A stretch of DNA of 64,000 nucleotides from Chryseobacterium gambrini (GCF_900156825.1 NZ_FTOV01000004.1:186001-250000), one strand, 5' to 3'; positions 8,855-17,484 are shown, numbered from the stretch's first letter. Made by a program: numbers and translations. The notes: generated by a model from the letters alone, not told the origin.

Positions 8855-9861
8855 TGGATTGGTATTTAGGAAATTATTGGTTTTTATTATTGCTGTTGCT
8901 TTTGCCGCTGTTAGCTTCCTTTTTGATCCGTTTTCTGAAATGGAAAAAAAAGAAAAGAGAAATTTTTGCAGACAGCCAGTTTCATGAGCAGTTATTTGAA
9001 AAAAAATCCGGTTTTACCAAGTTTTTTCCGGCTTTGTATCTTTTCGGAACATTGTTTTTAATATTTTCGATTATCGATTTGTTAAGCGGTTCAGAAGAAA
9101 TTAAAACCAGTCAGAAATTAAATAATGTCATTTTCATGCTGGATGTTTCCAACTCGATGAATGCGGAAGATATTAATCCGAGCCGTTTAACGGAAGCAAA
9201 GAATCTCATGCTTCAGACGATGCAGAAGATGAAAAGTGATAAAGTGGGGATGGTGATTTTTGCAGGACAGGCAACCTCCATCATGCCTTTAACCACAGAT
9301 TACAGCTCGGCAGAAACCTACATCAGCGGAATCGAAACAAACTCAATGCAGATTCAGGGGACAGATTTTCTGAACGGGATGAAAATTGCTGCCGAAAAAT
9401 TCAAAAATGTAAGCAAAGACGGAAGAAAAGTTGTTTTGCTGAGTGATGGTGAAGACAACGAAGGAAATGACGAAGCAGCGATACGACTGGCTAAAAAAGA
9501 GGGAATTATGATTACGTCCGTCGGAATAGGAACAGAAGAGGGAGCTCCGGTTCCGGAATATGTTTTTGGACAGTTAATGGGATATAAAAGTGATATCAAC
9601 GGACAGACCGTTATCTCGAAAAGACAGACGGAAGCACTTAAAAAAATGGCTGATGCAACCGCAGGAAGCTATATTGACGGAAATAATATCAACGAAGCAC
9701 CGGACAGAATTTTAGACGCATTAAGAAAGAAAACTGGTTCATCTGAAACCATGGTGAAATCACAAAATGCCAATCATTATTACCAGTATTTTCTGGCAGT
9801 TTCTCTGTTTTTCTTCTTTCTGATTTATTTATTTAATCCTAAAAGAGACTTTAATTTATAA
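8854..9861 (+). CDS. batB: Aerotolerance protein BatB (vWA domain)
   Basis: A 335-residue paralogue of BatA: N-terminal helices at about 8-28 and 60-77, vWA domain with MIDAS DVSNS (97-101) and LSDGEDNEG, and a C-terminal membrane helix around 310-328 (YYQYFLAVSLFFFFLIYLF). It overlaps batA by one base. The preserved MIDAS residues indicate metal-dependent ligand binding. BatA and BatB are thought to form a membrane complex with BatC and BatD. Confidence 0.92.
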   Translation: MDWYLGNYWFLLLLLLLPLLASFLIRFLKWKKKKREIFADSQFHEQLFEKKSGFTKFFPALYLFGTLFLIFSIIDLLSGSEEIKTSQKLNNVIFMLDVSNSMNAEDINPSRLTEAKNLMLQTMQKMKSDKVGMVIFAGQATSIMPLTTDYSSAETYISGIETNSMQIQGTDFLNGMKIAAEKFKNVSKDGRKVVLLSDGEDNEGNDEAAIRLAKKEGIMITSVGIGTEEGAPVPEYVFGQLMGYKSDINGQTVISKRQTEALKKMADATAGSYIDGNNINEAPDRILDALRKKTGSSETMVKSQNANHYYQYFLAVSLFFFFLIYLFNPKRDFNL

Positions 9862-9947
9862 TAATCCGGATACATTGTCTCAGAATCAGACTATTACTTT
9901 AACCCAATTTTAACAAATAAGACACTGTTTATTAACATTTAAAGGAA

Positions 9948-9955
9948 TAATTTTG
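9948..9955 (+). promoter_or_regulatory. -7 box TAATTTTG before batC
   Basis: A perfect TAnnTTTG box lies 7 bases upstream of the batC ATG. It indicates an internal promoter for batC-batD, consistent with the roughly 90-base gap after batB. No convincing -33 TTG is seen. Confidence 0.55.
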
Positions 9956-9961
9956 CACATA

Positions 9962-10699
9962 ATGAATACTAAAATCATTTTTTTATCGTTTATAATTGCT
10001 TTCATCTTTCCGGGAAATCTTTTCGGGCAGAAAAACTACAGGACTTTAGTCTATGAAGGCAATGAAAAATTCAACGGTAAAGATTATGATGGCGCGTCTG
10101 TAAAGTATCTGGAAGCAATCAGAACCAACAGCAAAGATTTTACAGCGCACTACAATTTAGGAAACGCATTATATAAGAGTAAAAAATACGAAGAGGCAAA
10201 AGCGGAATTTGAAACGGCTCAGAAACTTTCTCAGACGCTTCCGGATAAAGCAGCCGCTCTTCATAATTTGGGGAACACGTACATGCAGATGAACAAGCCG
10301 GAAAAAGCAGCAGAATTCTACAGACAATCCCTGAAACAAAATCCTTACAGCGAAGTAACAAGAAAAAATTACGAAATTGCCAAGCTGAAGGATAAAGAAA
10401 ACCAACAAAAAAAACAACAGCAAAATAACTCCGGTAAAGGAGGCGGTGGTAAAGACCAACAGCAAAATGATGATCAAAAAGGAAAAGATCAAAAGCAGGA
10501 TCAGGGACAAGGTCAGCAGAATAAAGGAGACGGACAGGGAAATGATCCCAACCGGAACCAGAATAATGAAGGCAAAATCCCTAAAGGTCTCGAAAATCAA
10601 ATACTCAACAAAGTAAGCGACAAGGAAAAAGAAACCGCCAGAAGAATTTTGAATAAAAATTCTTATTCGATGCCCGAGAGCAACGAGAAAGATTGGTGA
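9962..10699 (+). CDS. batC: BatC, TPR protein of the Bat operon
   Basis: The start is ATG 9962; an upstream TTG belongs to the -7 box. The 245-residue product has a signal peptide (KIIFLSFIIAFIFPGNLFG), about three tetratricopeptide repeats between residues 20 and 130 (YNLGNALYKSKKYEEAKAEF, LHNLGNTYMQMNKPEKAAEFY) and a low-complexity Gln/Lys/Gly/Asn stretch at about 135-205. This is the standard BatC architecture, a periplasmic scaffold. Its TGA stop overlaps the batD ATG. Confidence 0.9.
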   Translation: MNTKIIFLSFIIAFIFPGNLFGQKNYRTLVYEGNEKFNGKDYDGASVKYLEAIRTNSKDFTAHYNLGNALYKSKKYEEAKAEFETAQKLSQTLPDKAAALHNLGNTYMQMNKPEKAAEFYRQSLKQNPYSEVTRKNYEIAKLKDKENQQKKQQQNNSGKGGGGKDQQQNDDQKGKDQKQDQGQGQQNKGDGQGNDPNRNQNNEGKIPKGLENQILNKVSDKEKETARRILNKNSYSMPESNEKDW

Positions 10700-12438
10700 T
10701 GCAGAACAGAATTATTTACATATTACTTTTAATGTCTTCCGTAATTTCTTACGGACAGGTAAATCTTTCTGTAACTCCGGATAAAACAACTTACAGCTCC
10801 AAAGAAATTGTAAATCTCAGCATCGTTCTTGAGGTAGAAGGAGCCGAATATAATCAGCAGACAAAACTTCGTCTTCCTGATTTTTCTAAATTCAATCTTA
10901 TTGGTACCGGTTCACTTAGCAATGGATTTATAGATCCCGAAAGTAACGTTGCCGTTTCACAGACCATCACAAGACTTGCTCTTGAACCCAAACAGAAAGG
11001 AAAAGTAAAGATCGGATCTTTCCTGATTACCATCAACAATAAAATTTATAAGACGGAACCTTTTGACATTTTTATTAAAGATGTAGAAAAGAAACCTGTG
11101 GCTGCAAATAATGCTTCAAAAGACGTGTATCTCAATATGGAGATTGATGACCGTGAAGTGTATCAGGATCAGCCAACCATTGCTGTTCTGAAGGTGTATT
11201 CAAAAAACATGGATAACTTCAGAAGGGTAAGAAATATTCATCTTCCCGAACAGGACAATCTGGATGTTTTTCCGGTAAGCTTTACCAAATCTGAGATTGA
11301 TCCTTCCGATGCAGGAAATATGGCATCGCAGATTCTTGCCGTGTTTATGGTTTTCCCGAATGAAGCAGGTTATGTGGATATTCCGGGAGTTTCTGCCTCT
11401 TTAAATTCCTATGCGAATAAAAATAAAATTGTTTCCAATAAAGTAAAGATCAACGTTAAAAAGCTTCCTGAAGGTTCTCCGGAATGCTTTAAAAATGCAG
11501 TAGGAAACTTCAATGTAACGGTTGCCAATACTTCAAAAGAAAAAGTTGAGGTTAAAAAACCGATGAATGTTCTTATAAAAGTAAGCGGAGAAGGGAATCT
11601 TAAAAGCATGGAACTTCCCAAAATTGCGGAATCTCCGGATTATGAAGTTTTTGCACCCAAAATTACTTCACGTGTAACGGTGGGAACAGAAGGGATGAAA
11701 GGGGAGGTTTTGGCCAATTATCTTGTGATTCCTAAAAAAGCGGGAGAAATAACCATTAAAACAGAGCAGTTTGCCTTTTTTGATCCTTCAAGTAAAGAGT
11801 ATGTGGACCTCGGACAGCAGTCTTTAGCCGTAAATGCTTTTTCTCATGATCAGATTCTTGAATCCCGCACTGCGGTTGAGAAAGTGAATGAGTATACCAA
11901 TACTTTTCTAGAAACGGTAAATACGCCGGTTTTAAAAACAACATCATTTAAAGTAAAAGAAAAAAAGAAATTCCACTGGAATATTCTTTTCATCAATATT
12001 GCGATTTTACTTTCGTTATTCGGAATGTATCTTCTGTTTAAAACGTGGCAGAAAAAAAACAGATTATCTAAAGAAATTCAGACTCCGATGGCTTTAGGTT
12101 CTGTTGCTGAAACAGAAAATGAAATCCGTGAAAAGTTTAAAACAGACATCAATGATTACTTCGGGTATTTGGAAAATCTTAAAGATAATGAAGATTATCA
12201 AAAGTTTTTTCAAACCTTCGATGAGCTGGATGAGGAAGTGAAAAGCCAATATTCTGTAAATCCGGCTGATCATTTCGCTGAGTTGCTGGTAAAAGAAAAA
12301 GGTTCAGCAATTGCCGAAGAATACAGGAATCTTATTCAGAGAGTGCAGGTTGAAAAGTATGCCCCGATAAAATCTTCCGAAGGAATGGACGAACTTTTAT
12401 CAGCAATCGTTAATTTGTATTCTAAGATTAGCAAATAG
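10699..12438 (+). CDS. batD: BatD, membrane-anchored oxygen-tolerance protein
   Basis: Translation from ATG 10699 (MQNRIIYILLLMSS), overlapping the batC stop as TGATG, gives 579 residues. After the signal peptide comes a long periplasmic part of immunoglobulin-like beta domains (residues about 20-425), one membrane helix (about 430-450, WNILFINIAILLSLFGMYLLF) and a cytoplasmic tail of about 125 residues. This is the usual BatD layout. It is the last gene of the operon; marC has its own promoter 15 bases downstream. Confidence 0.9.
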   Translation: MQNRIIYILLLMSSVISYGQVNLSVTPDKTTYSSKEIVNLSIVLEVEGAEYNQQTKLRLPDFSKFNLIGTGSLSNGFIDPESNVAVSQTITRLALEPKQKGKVKIGSFLITINNKIYKTEPFDIFIKDVEKKPVAANNASKDVYLNMEIDDREVYQDQPTIAVLKVYSKNMDNFRRVRNIHLPEQDNLDVFPVSFTKSEIDPSDAGNMASQILAVFMVFPNEAGYVDIPGVSASLNSYANKNKIVSNKVKINVKKLPEGSPECFKNAVGNFNVTVANTSKEKVEVKKPMNVLIKVSGEGNLKSMELPKIAESPDYEVFAPKITSRVTVGTEGMKGEVLANYLVIPKKAGEITIKTEQFAFFDPSSKEYVDLGQQSLAVNAFSHDQILESRTAVEKVNEYTNTFLETVNTPVLKTTSFKVKEKKKFHWNILFINIAILLSLFGMYLLFKTWQKKNRLSKEIQTPMALGSVAETENEIREKFKTDINDYFGYLENLKDNEDYQKFFQTFDELDEEVKSQYSVNPADHFAELLVKEKGSAIAEEYRNLIQRVQVEKYAPIKSSEGMDELLSAIVNLYSKISK

Positions 12439-12452
12439 TTAATTTATTTTCA

Positions 12453-12460
12453 TATTTTTG
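12453..12460 (+). promoter_or_regulatory. -7 box TATTTTTG before marC
   Basis: A perfect TAnnTTTG match 22 bases before the marC ATG indicates that marC is transcribed separately from the Bat operon. Confidence 0.5.
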
Positions 12461-12482
12461 CGAAATTATTAATTGCAAGGAA

Positions 12483-13085
12483 ATGGAAATATTTAATGAT
12501 TTTTCGATAAAAGAGATTATTACCTGTTTTATGGTTCTTTTTGCAGTGATTGATATCATTGGCTCTATCCCGATCGTGGTAAGTCTGCAGCAAAAATTCG
12601 GACAGATAGAAGCAGAAAAAGCGTCTATTACCGCAGGAGCTATTATGCTTGTTTTCCTTTTCGTAGGGAATAAAATTCTTAAATTTATCGGTGTTGATGT
12701 TAATTCGTTCGCCATTGCGGGAGCTTTTGTGATTTTTATCATAGCCCTGGAAATGATTCTCGGAATTGAGATCAACAAAACGTCTGAAGCAAAGGCTGCA
12801 TCCATCGTTCCCATCGCGTTTCCGCTGGTTGCAGGAGCCGGAACTCTAACAACTACACTGTCTCTGAAAGCCGAGTTTCATGATATTAACATTATTTTTG
12901 GAATTATTCTCAACACAATTTTCGTATATTTGGTGCTGAAATCTGCAACGTGGCTGGAGAAGAAAATGGGTGATGCGACACTCGCTATTTTACAGAAAGT
13001 TTTCGGAATTATCCTGTTGGCGATTTCAATTAAATTATTCACCGCGAATTTTGCGCAGCTGGTGCAGAATTACATTAATTTTTAA
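12483..13085 (+). CDS. MarC/UPF0056 family integral membrane protein
   Basis: The 200-residue protein has six predicted membrane helices. The motifs AVIDIIGSIPIVVSL (helix 1) and PIAFPLVAGAGTLTT (helix 4 region) are typical of the MarC (UPF0056, NAAT) family. Despite the name, MarC was shown not to cause multiple-antibiotic resistance in E. coli, and the transported substrate is unknown. A 64-residue membrane protein follows 5 bases downstream. Confidence 0.9.
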   Translation: MEIFNDFSIKEIITCFMVLFAVIDIIGSIPIVVSLQQKFGQIEAEKASITAGAIMLVFLFVGNKILKFIGVDVNSFAIAGAFVIFIIALEMILGIEINKTSEAKAASIVPIAFPLVAGAGTLTTTLSLKAEFHDINIIFGIILNTIFVYLVLKSATWLEKKMGDATLAILQKVFGIILLAISIKLFTANFAQLVQNYINF

Positions 13086-13090
13086 GAGTT

Positions 13091-13285
13091 ATGCAGAAGT
13101 TTTATAAAGTATTTTTGGTACTGTTCATCGTGTTTATCGCAATTAATCTTTATGCTTTAGACTGGCAATCGGATATTTTGTCTGAGGATAACCTGAAGTT
13201 TGTTTTCTCAATAGCTTCAGCGGCAATAGGTCTTATTTTGCTTTTTGTAATGAATACATGGAGCAAAATTGGAGTAAGAAAATAA
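13091..13285 (+). CDS. Small membrane protein, function unknown
   Basis: This 64-residue product has two hydrophobic helices (about residues 5-24 and 38-56) joined by a polar acidic loop (DWQSDILSEDN). It begins 5 bases after marC and is followed by a strong terminator, so it is probably the last gene of a marC operon. I do not recognise a family. Confidence 0.65.
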   Translation: MQKFYKVFLVLFIVFIAINLYALDWQSDILSEDNLKFVFSIASAAIGLILLFVMNTWSKIGVRK

Positions 13286-13304
13286 TTGAATTACAATCTT
13301 ATAT

Positions 13305-13337
13305 AAAGCCTCTTTCAGTCTGAAGGAGGCTTTTTTA
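13305..13337 (+). terminator. Rho-independent terminator after marC operon
   Basis: A 13-base stem AAAGCCTCTTTCA / TGAAGGAGGCTTT (one G-U pair) is followed by a T run. Confidence 0.85.
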
Positions 13338-13380
13338 TTTCTGCTTCTTATTGCATTTTAGCTCTCGAATAATAAAAATC

Positions 13381-13576
13381 TAAAGTAAAGAGTTTTGCTC
13401 CTTTAGGAGCAGAATCTGTGTAGAAATAAGAATAAATCTATTAATCAATCCGTAGGATTGATATCTATGATACGATACATTTTATAAAGATAGCGTTCCT
13501 ACGGAACGCCGAACGTACGGTTAATATGATTTCTACACAGATAAAACTCCATAGAGTTTTCTAGCGTTTTACTTTA
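13381..13576. repeat. Nested multi-hairpin intergenic element
   Basis: The 348-base gap between 13286 and 13633 holds a structured element. Outer ends TAAAGTAAA (13381-13389) and TTTACTTTA (13568-13576) are perfect inverses. Inside lies hairpin GCTCC-TTTA-GGAGC (13397-13410). A 13-base perfect inverted repeat, TCTGTGTAGAAAT (13415-13427) and ATTTCTACACAGA (13529-13541), encloses hairpins ATCAATCC-GTA-GGATTGAT (13444-13462) and GCGTTCC-TAC-GGAACGC (13493-13509). Hairpin AAAACTC-CATA-GAGTTTT (13543-13560) follows. No ORF is visible. It looks like a MITE- or REP-type element or a structured RNA. Confidence 0.75.
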
Positions 13577-13633
13577 TACAAATTGTTGAATCTTTTGCCT
13601 CTTTTGCGGTCAAATAAAATTTAAAGAAGTTTA

Positions 13634-14605
13634 TTATTTTAAAATCGCCAGATTTTTTAGAACAGCTTCAGATTTCAGTTCAGTTTCTGTCCATTCTTTT
13701 TCGGGATTGCTTTGTGCGGTAATTCCGCCACCTACAAATAAATGAACCGCATTTTTATACAGTTTTGAACAGCGAAGATTAACAAAATACTGTACCGTTT
13801 CATCAGTCTCAATTTTAATATATCCTGCGTACAGTTCGCGCGGAAATTTTTCAATCTTCTGAATTTCTTCTTTACAAAAATCTTTCGGAATTCCGCAAAC
13901 AGCAGGAGTGGGGTGTAATTCCTGAATAATCTGATCTAAGTTTTCAGGCTTAATTTGGGCTTTAAAATCGGTTCGAAGATGCTTTATATTTCCCGAAATA
14001 TGATCGTAGGTTTCAGATTCCGTTACGTTTTCAGAATACTGATTTAAAATATTTCTGATGTAGGACGTTACAGGTTTTTGTTCCTCAATTTCCTTTTCCG
14101 ACCAGTTTTCAGAAACGGGAAGCGTTCCTGCGAGACTCATCGTTTCAAATTCGTGCGTTCTTTTACTGAATTTTCCTAAAACTTCCGAGAAAGCACCCAT
14201 CCATGAATTTTCGTCATCGATAAAAATATATCTGAATGCATTCGGATAGGATTGACAAAGATGATTAAAGCTTTCTTTCAGATTAATTTCTTTAAAATCG
14301 GTAAAAATTTTTCTTCTTGAATAGACCAGTTTCGGAAGCTGATGTTCTTTGATAACCGCAATTACTTTTTCAAGATTTTTTAAATATTCTTCCTTCGTTT
14401 CGGCAACAAATCCGCTTTTGTCTTCAGTTAAAATCTCACTTGAAATTGCTGTCTGATTAAAATTTTCAGGGTTTAATTCAATAATTTTTCCTCCAAAATC
14501 CAATCGTTCCAATCCATCAAAAGAATAAAAACTGATAGGGTTTTCGCCGGAATTTTCATCTGTGGAATACAGTTTTTCGTCGAATGGAAATTTGAAATAA
14601 ATCAT
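13634..14605 (-). CDS. menF: Isochorismate synthase / chorismate-binding protein
   Basis: This 323-residue chorismate-binding enzyme should convert chorismate to isochorismate for menaquinone synthesis, as the only quinone of flavobacteria is menaquinone. Family motifs are KLVYSRRKIF (near 100), ETMSLAGTLPV (near 155), the SETYDHISGNIKHLRTDF block, LHPTPAVCGIPKD (near 235) and YAGYIKIE. HPTPAVCG differs by one residue from the usual HPTPAVGG. The protein is shorter than E. coli MenF (431 residues) because the N-terminal region is reduced, as is normal in this phylum. A MenI-like thioesterase lies 2.4 kb away on the same strand, which supports the assignment. Confidence 0.78.
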   Translation of the reverse strand: MIYFKFPFDEKLYSTDENSGENPISFYSFDGLERLDFGGKIIELNPENFNQTAISSEILTEDKSGFVAETKEEYLKNLEKVIAVIKEHQLPKLVYSRRKIFTDFKEINLKESFNHLCQSYPNAFRYIFIDDENSWMGAFSEVLGKFSKRTHEFETMSLAGTLPVSENWSEKEIEEQKPVTSYIRNILNQYSENVTESETYDHISGNIKHLRTDFKAQIKPENLDQIIQELHPTPAVCGIPKDFCKEEIQKIEKFPRELYAGYIKIETDETVQYFVNLRCSKLYKNAVHLFVGGGITAQSNPEKEWTETELKSEAVLKNLAILK

Positions 14606-14626
14606 TGTTTGAAGCTTTTTCGAAAA

Positions 14627-15520
14627 TCAGAGTCGGGAAATAATATAAGAAATTCCAACATTGATTTTTCTTTCTGCAAAGGTATTATTAGTCTTAAAAA
14701 TCTCAAAATCAAAGTCAGGGTTTTTTAAGGAAATATTCTTGATGCTGTAATGCTGATATTCCGCAGAAATGATGAAACGTCGCAGCAATCTGTACTGAAG
14801 CCCCAAAGAAAATCCGAGATTGGTCTGTGTGTTTTTAAAATCCTCCAGTTTGGTTAAAGCGTCATTTTCAGGAGTCAGAAACTGCATTTTATAAGTCTGA
14901 TTATTTAGCAAAATTCCTGCAAACGGACGGAAGTTTTTCCAGTTATACATCAGTTTAAGCTGAAGTGCAAACTCAAAATGTTCATTATTAAACTTCTGAA
15001 ATAGAAGCGGCTTATTATCTTCGGTAAAATAATATCCGTTCAGAAAGGTGTCTTCTTTGTTGGCATCAAGATCGAAGGATGAATTCCAGTGATACGCATT
15101 GGCAGAAACCCATACTAAAAACTGAGAATCAAAGAAACTTTTGGAAGCCCAGATTCCGAGATTTTCCCCGAACTGCGGTTTATTTTCTAAAGACCAGTTT
15201 GCACTTTTTATGCCAAATCCGCCTTCAATTCCGTACTGAAAGGTCACCGGTTTTCGCAATCTTGCTCTTCTTGAAGCTCTCTGTTTGTCGATTTCCTGTT
15301 TGTATGCATCCGTCACAAATTTCGTTTCCTGAACGGTTGGTGTTTTCATCACAACATCATTCAACTTGAATTTTAAAGGCTTCATAAGATATACGGTATC
15401 ATAAACGACTACTTTTTCGTAGACGTAAACCGTATCAATTTTCTTTTTCCTGATTTTCTGTGCAAACGAAAAGTTAACACAGGCGATGAGAAAAAGAAGT
15501 ATTATTTTTTGGAAGGACAT
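14627..15520 (-). CDS. Outer-membrane beta-barrel protein, unknown
   Basis: This 297-residue protein has a signal peptide (FQKIILLFLIACVNFSFAQ) and a basic segment containing IDTVYVYEKVVVYDTVYL. From about residue 90 onward, alternating hydrophobic strands (FQYGIEGGFGIKS, FEFALQLKLMYNWKN, NLGFSLGLQYRLLRRFIISAEYQHY) end in KINVGISYIISRL. This indicates a small outer-membrane beta-barrel of about 8 strands. It is 15 bases downstream of the sigma-factor gene and so probably in its operon. The DTVYV repeats resemble the DTVFIEK tail of that sigma protein. Confidence 0.72.
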   Translation of the reverse strand: MSFQKIILLFLIACVNFSFAQKIRKKKIDTVYVYEKVVVYDTVYLMKPLKFKLNDVVMKTPTVQETKFVTDAYKQEIDKQRASRRARLRKPVTFQYGIEGGFGIKSANWSLENKPQFGENLGIWASKSFFDSQFLVWVSANAYHWNSSFDLDANKEDTFLNGYYFTEDNKPLLFQKFNNEHFEFALQLKLMYNWKNFRPFAGILLNNQTYKMQFLTPENDALTKLEDFKNTQTNLGFSLGLQYRLLRRFIISAEYQHYSIKNISLKNPDFDFEIFKTNNTFAERKINVGISYIISRL

Positions 15521-15535
15521 ATTCTGCTTTTCAAT

Positions 15536-16654
15536 TTATTTTTCAATAAATACGGTATCTCTTTTAATGATTTTTTTAACGACAATTACTTTCTGCGGAG
15601 CTTCTTCAATGGTGTCGCTTGCAGCCGTTTTTTTTAAAACCGGTCTGCTTTTCAATCCTGTTTCATCGTCGTTTATTTTTGTTTTTGAAGTGTTTTTCTC
15701 TTCAATTATATTTGTTGCTGACTGATTTACAGCATCATTGTCTGATTTTTCTTTTTTATCGAAATTGATAGTTTTTAAATATTCTTTAGTCTCTTTATTT
15801 TTTATTTCACCTTTGTTTTTAAAAGTTGATGAAACTGAATCATGATCGGTTGTGAAAAACGAATTCTTCGGATTTAGGAAAAAAACGGACAGAACAATAA
15901 TGATTAAAAATGTTCCTCCAATTATTATTTTCTTTTTCAGGCTTTTACCGGATGATGAAAATGCAACATTATTAATTTTAAGATCAGAAGGAATCTGCAA
16001 TTTTTTTGATGGCTGAATGGTAAAATCAGCAAATTTGTTTTTGAATGTCTGCGCCCAAAGCAATCCGCCAAGTCCGAAGATAACGAGTAATTGCGCCATC
16101 TTCTTTTTTGGAGTATTTTGATTGACGAAATTCTTCATAAGATAATTCTGAACCGATTTTTTCGCTCTCAAAAGGTGAGATTTTGAGGTGTTTACTGTAA
16201 TTCCCAATAAACCGGAAATTTCTGCATGAGAATGATTTTCAATAAAATACAGATTGAAAACGGATTTGTGATGGGATGGAAGACTGTCGATGGAAGACAG
16301 CAGTTCTTCACTGGTAAAGTCGTAAACGAATACATTTTTCTCTTCTAATAAATGATGGTCCATTTCTGAATAGGTATCTGGGATTTCCGAAGGTTCTGTA
16401 GTTACAAAAGTATCTTTGCTGTGTTTGCGGATGTGTTGCAGTGCATTATTTACCACAATTTTTTTCAGCCAGGCAAAGAGAGCCTTTTCATCATTCAACT
16501 GATCGTTTTTCTGGATTGCGGTAATAAAGCTGTCCTGCACGATGTCTTCTGCCGTGTAAATATCATCAATATATCTTCTGCATATTCCCAGAAGTTTCGG
16601 GGAATAATCGAGATAGATTTTCTGCCAGTTGAAGTTGCTGCTGTTTTGCTTCAT
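15536..16654 (-). CDS. ECF-type sigma factor with membrane-anchored C-terminal tail
   Basis: The 372-residue protein begins as an ECF sigma factor: region 2 at about residues 10-78 (YTAEDIVQDSFITAIQ, FAWLKKIVVNNALQHIRK) and region 4 at about 115-170 (LPSHHKSVFNLYFIENHS, EISGLLGITVNTSKSHLLRAK). Unlike normal ECF factors, which end near residue 190, it continues with a hydrophobic stretch (186-203), a basic linker, a clear membrane helix (243-260, IIIGGTFLIIIVLSVFFL) and a Lys/Asp-rich tail ending in KVIVVKKIIKRDTVFIEK. This looks like a fused sigma factor and anti-sigma or sensor. The outer-membrane protein follows directly. Confidence 0.82.
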   Translation of the reverse strand: MKQNSSNFNWQKIYLDYSPKLLGICRRYIDDIYTAEDIVQDSFITAIQKNDQLNDEKALFAWLKKIVVNNALQHIRKHSKDTFVTTEPSEIPDTYSEMDHHLLEEKNVFVYDFTSEELLSSIDSLPSHHKSVFNLYFIENHSHAEISGLLGITVNTSKSHLLRAKKSVQNYLMKNFVNQNTPKKKMAQLLVIFGLGGLLWAQTFKNKFADFTIQPSKKLQIPSDLKINNVAFSSSGKSLKKKIIIGGTFLIIIVLSVFFLNPKNSFFTTDHDSVSSTFKNKGEIKNKETKEYLKTINFDKKEKSDNDAVNQSATNIIEEKNTSKTKINDDETGLKSRPVLKKTAASDTIEEAPQKVIVVKKIIKRDTVFIEK

Positions 16655-17002
16655 AATTTAATTCGCGACAAATAGTAGGTTTTTATTTACCGGAAGTTTT
16701 ATTAAAATTTTTTGATTATCCGTTATTAATCATAATGCTTAATTTTTACGCAAAGGATCGCTAAGATTCTTTTATATACCAACTGTTTTTAAGTTCGCAA
16801 AGGCGTTTCACTCAGCAAAGAACTCAAAGATTTTCAATTATGACCAATTACGGGCAATATATAAAATTTTGACCTTTTCAAGATAAAGTTAAATCTTTAT
16901 ATAAATGAACAGTGCCAGTAAAAAATAAATTTAAAGTTTTCATGGTTATTATTTTCTTATAAGATGCAGAAAAATAAAAAGGTTGCAGTAAAAAATAAAA
17001 AA
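16655..17002. other. Gene-free spacer upstream of the sigma-factor gene
   Basis: I see no convincing gene in this stretch. It includes a degenerate CGCAAAG repeat (about 16750-16830: ACGCAAAGG, TCGCAAAGG, CAGCAAAG) like one at 51358-51425, and two GTAAAAAATAAA copies near 16919 and 16988. Confidence 0.5.
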
Positions 17003-17024
17003 AAGCTCAATTTTTTTTGAGCTT
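17003..17024 (-). terminator. Terminator after the MenI-like gene
   Basis: AAGCTCAA-(6)-TTGAGCTT is followed, on the minus strand, by a long T-rich run (16990-17002). It lies 26 bases past the stop of the thioesterase gene. Confidence 0.8.
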
Positions 17025-17049
17025 GGTATTTTTTAGTGAAAATTAAATC

Positions 17050-17484
17050 TTATCGATTGATGATATTGTTCGTCATCGTGGTATGATTAATGAGCTGACC
17101 TTTTTCATCGCGGATCTCAATTTCTGAAACATGCATCGTTTTTCCTTTTCGGATAAATCTTGCAACGGCTGTTACGATTCCGTCTTTTTTGCTTCTTAAA
17201 TGGTTGGAATTGATGTTGGTTCCCACTCCGAAATATTTTGTACCGTCGATAAAAATATTAGACAGGCTTGATCCCATGGTTTCTGCCAATACACAGCTTG
17301 CGCCACCGTGCATAATTCCGAAAGGCTGATGAATTTTTGGTGAAACAGGCATTGTTGCAGTCAGTGTTTCATTGTCAACATCAATATCCGTAAATTTGAT
17401 ATCCAGAGTTTTTGCAAACGTTTCTCCGCCCCAGTTGTTGATGAATTCTAATATTTCTTCCTTGCTTTTATCTTTTATGAACAT
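17050..17484 (-). CDS. PaaI/YdiI-type hotdog thioesterase, probable DHNA-CoA hydrolase
   Basis: This is a 144-residue single hotdog-fold protein. The motif QPFGIMHGGASCVLAETMGS is that of the YdiI/MenI branch, with Glu68 in the catalytic position. MenI hydrolyses 1,4-dihydroxy-2-naphthoyl-CoA in menaquinone synthesis; an isochorismate synthase gene downstream on the same strand supports that role. A broader PaaI-like acyl-CoA thioesterase remains possible. Confidence 0.82.
   Translation of the reverse strand: MFIKDKSKEEILEFINNWGGETFAKTLDIKFTDIDVDNETLTATMPVSPKIHQPFGIMHGGASCVLAETMGSSLSNIFIDGTKYFGVGTNINSNHLRSKKDGIVTAVARFIRKGKTMHVSEIEIRDEKGQLINHTTMTNNIINR

Noticed and set aside
10140..10600. Minus-strand ORFs inside batC
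   Set aside because: Shadows caused by the Gln/Lys-rich repeat region of batC.
13381..13576. CRISPR array
   Set aside because: The hairpins differ from each other and there are no equal-length spacers between identical repeats.
16875..16965. Small minus-strand ORF MKTLNLFFTGTVHLYKDL
   Set aside because: No promoter box or terminator of its own and no helical or signal pattern; most likely chance.
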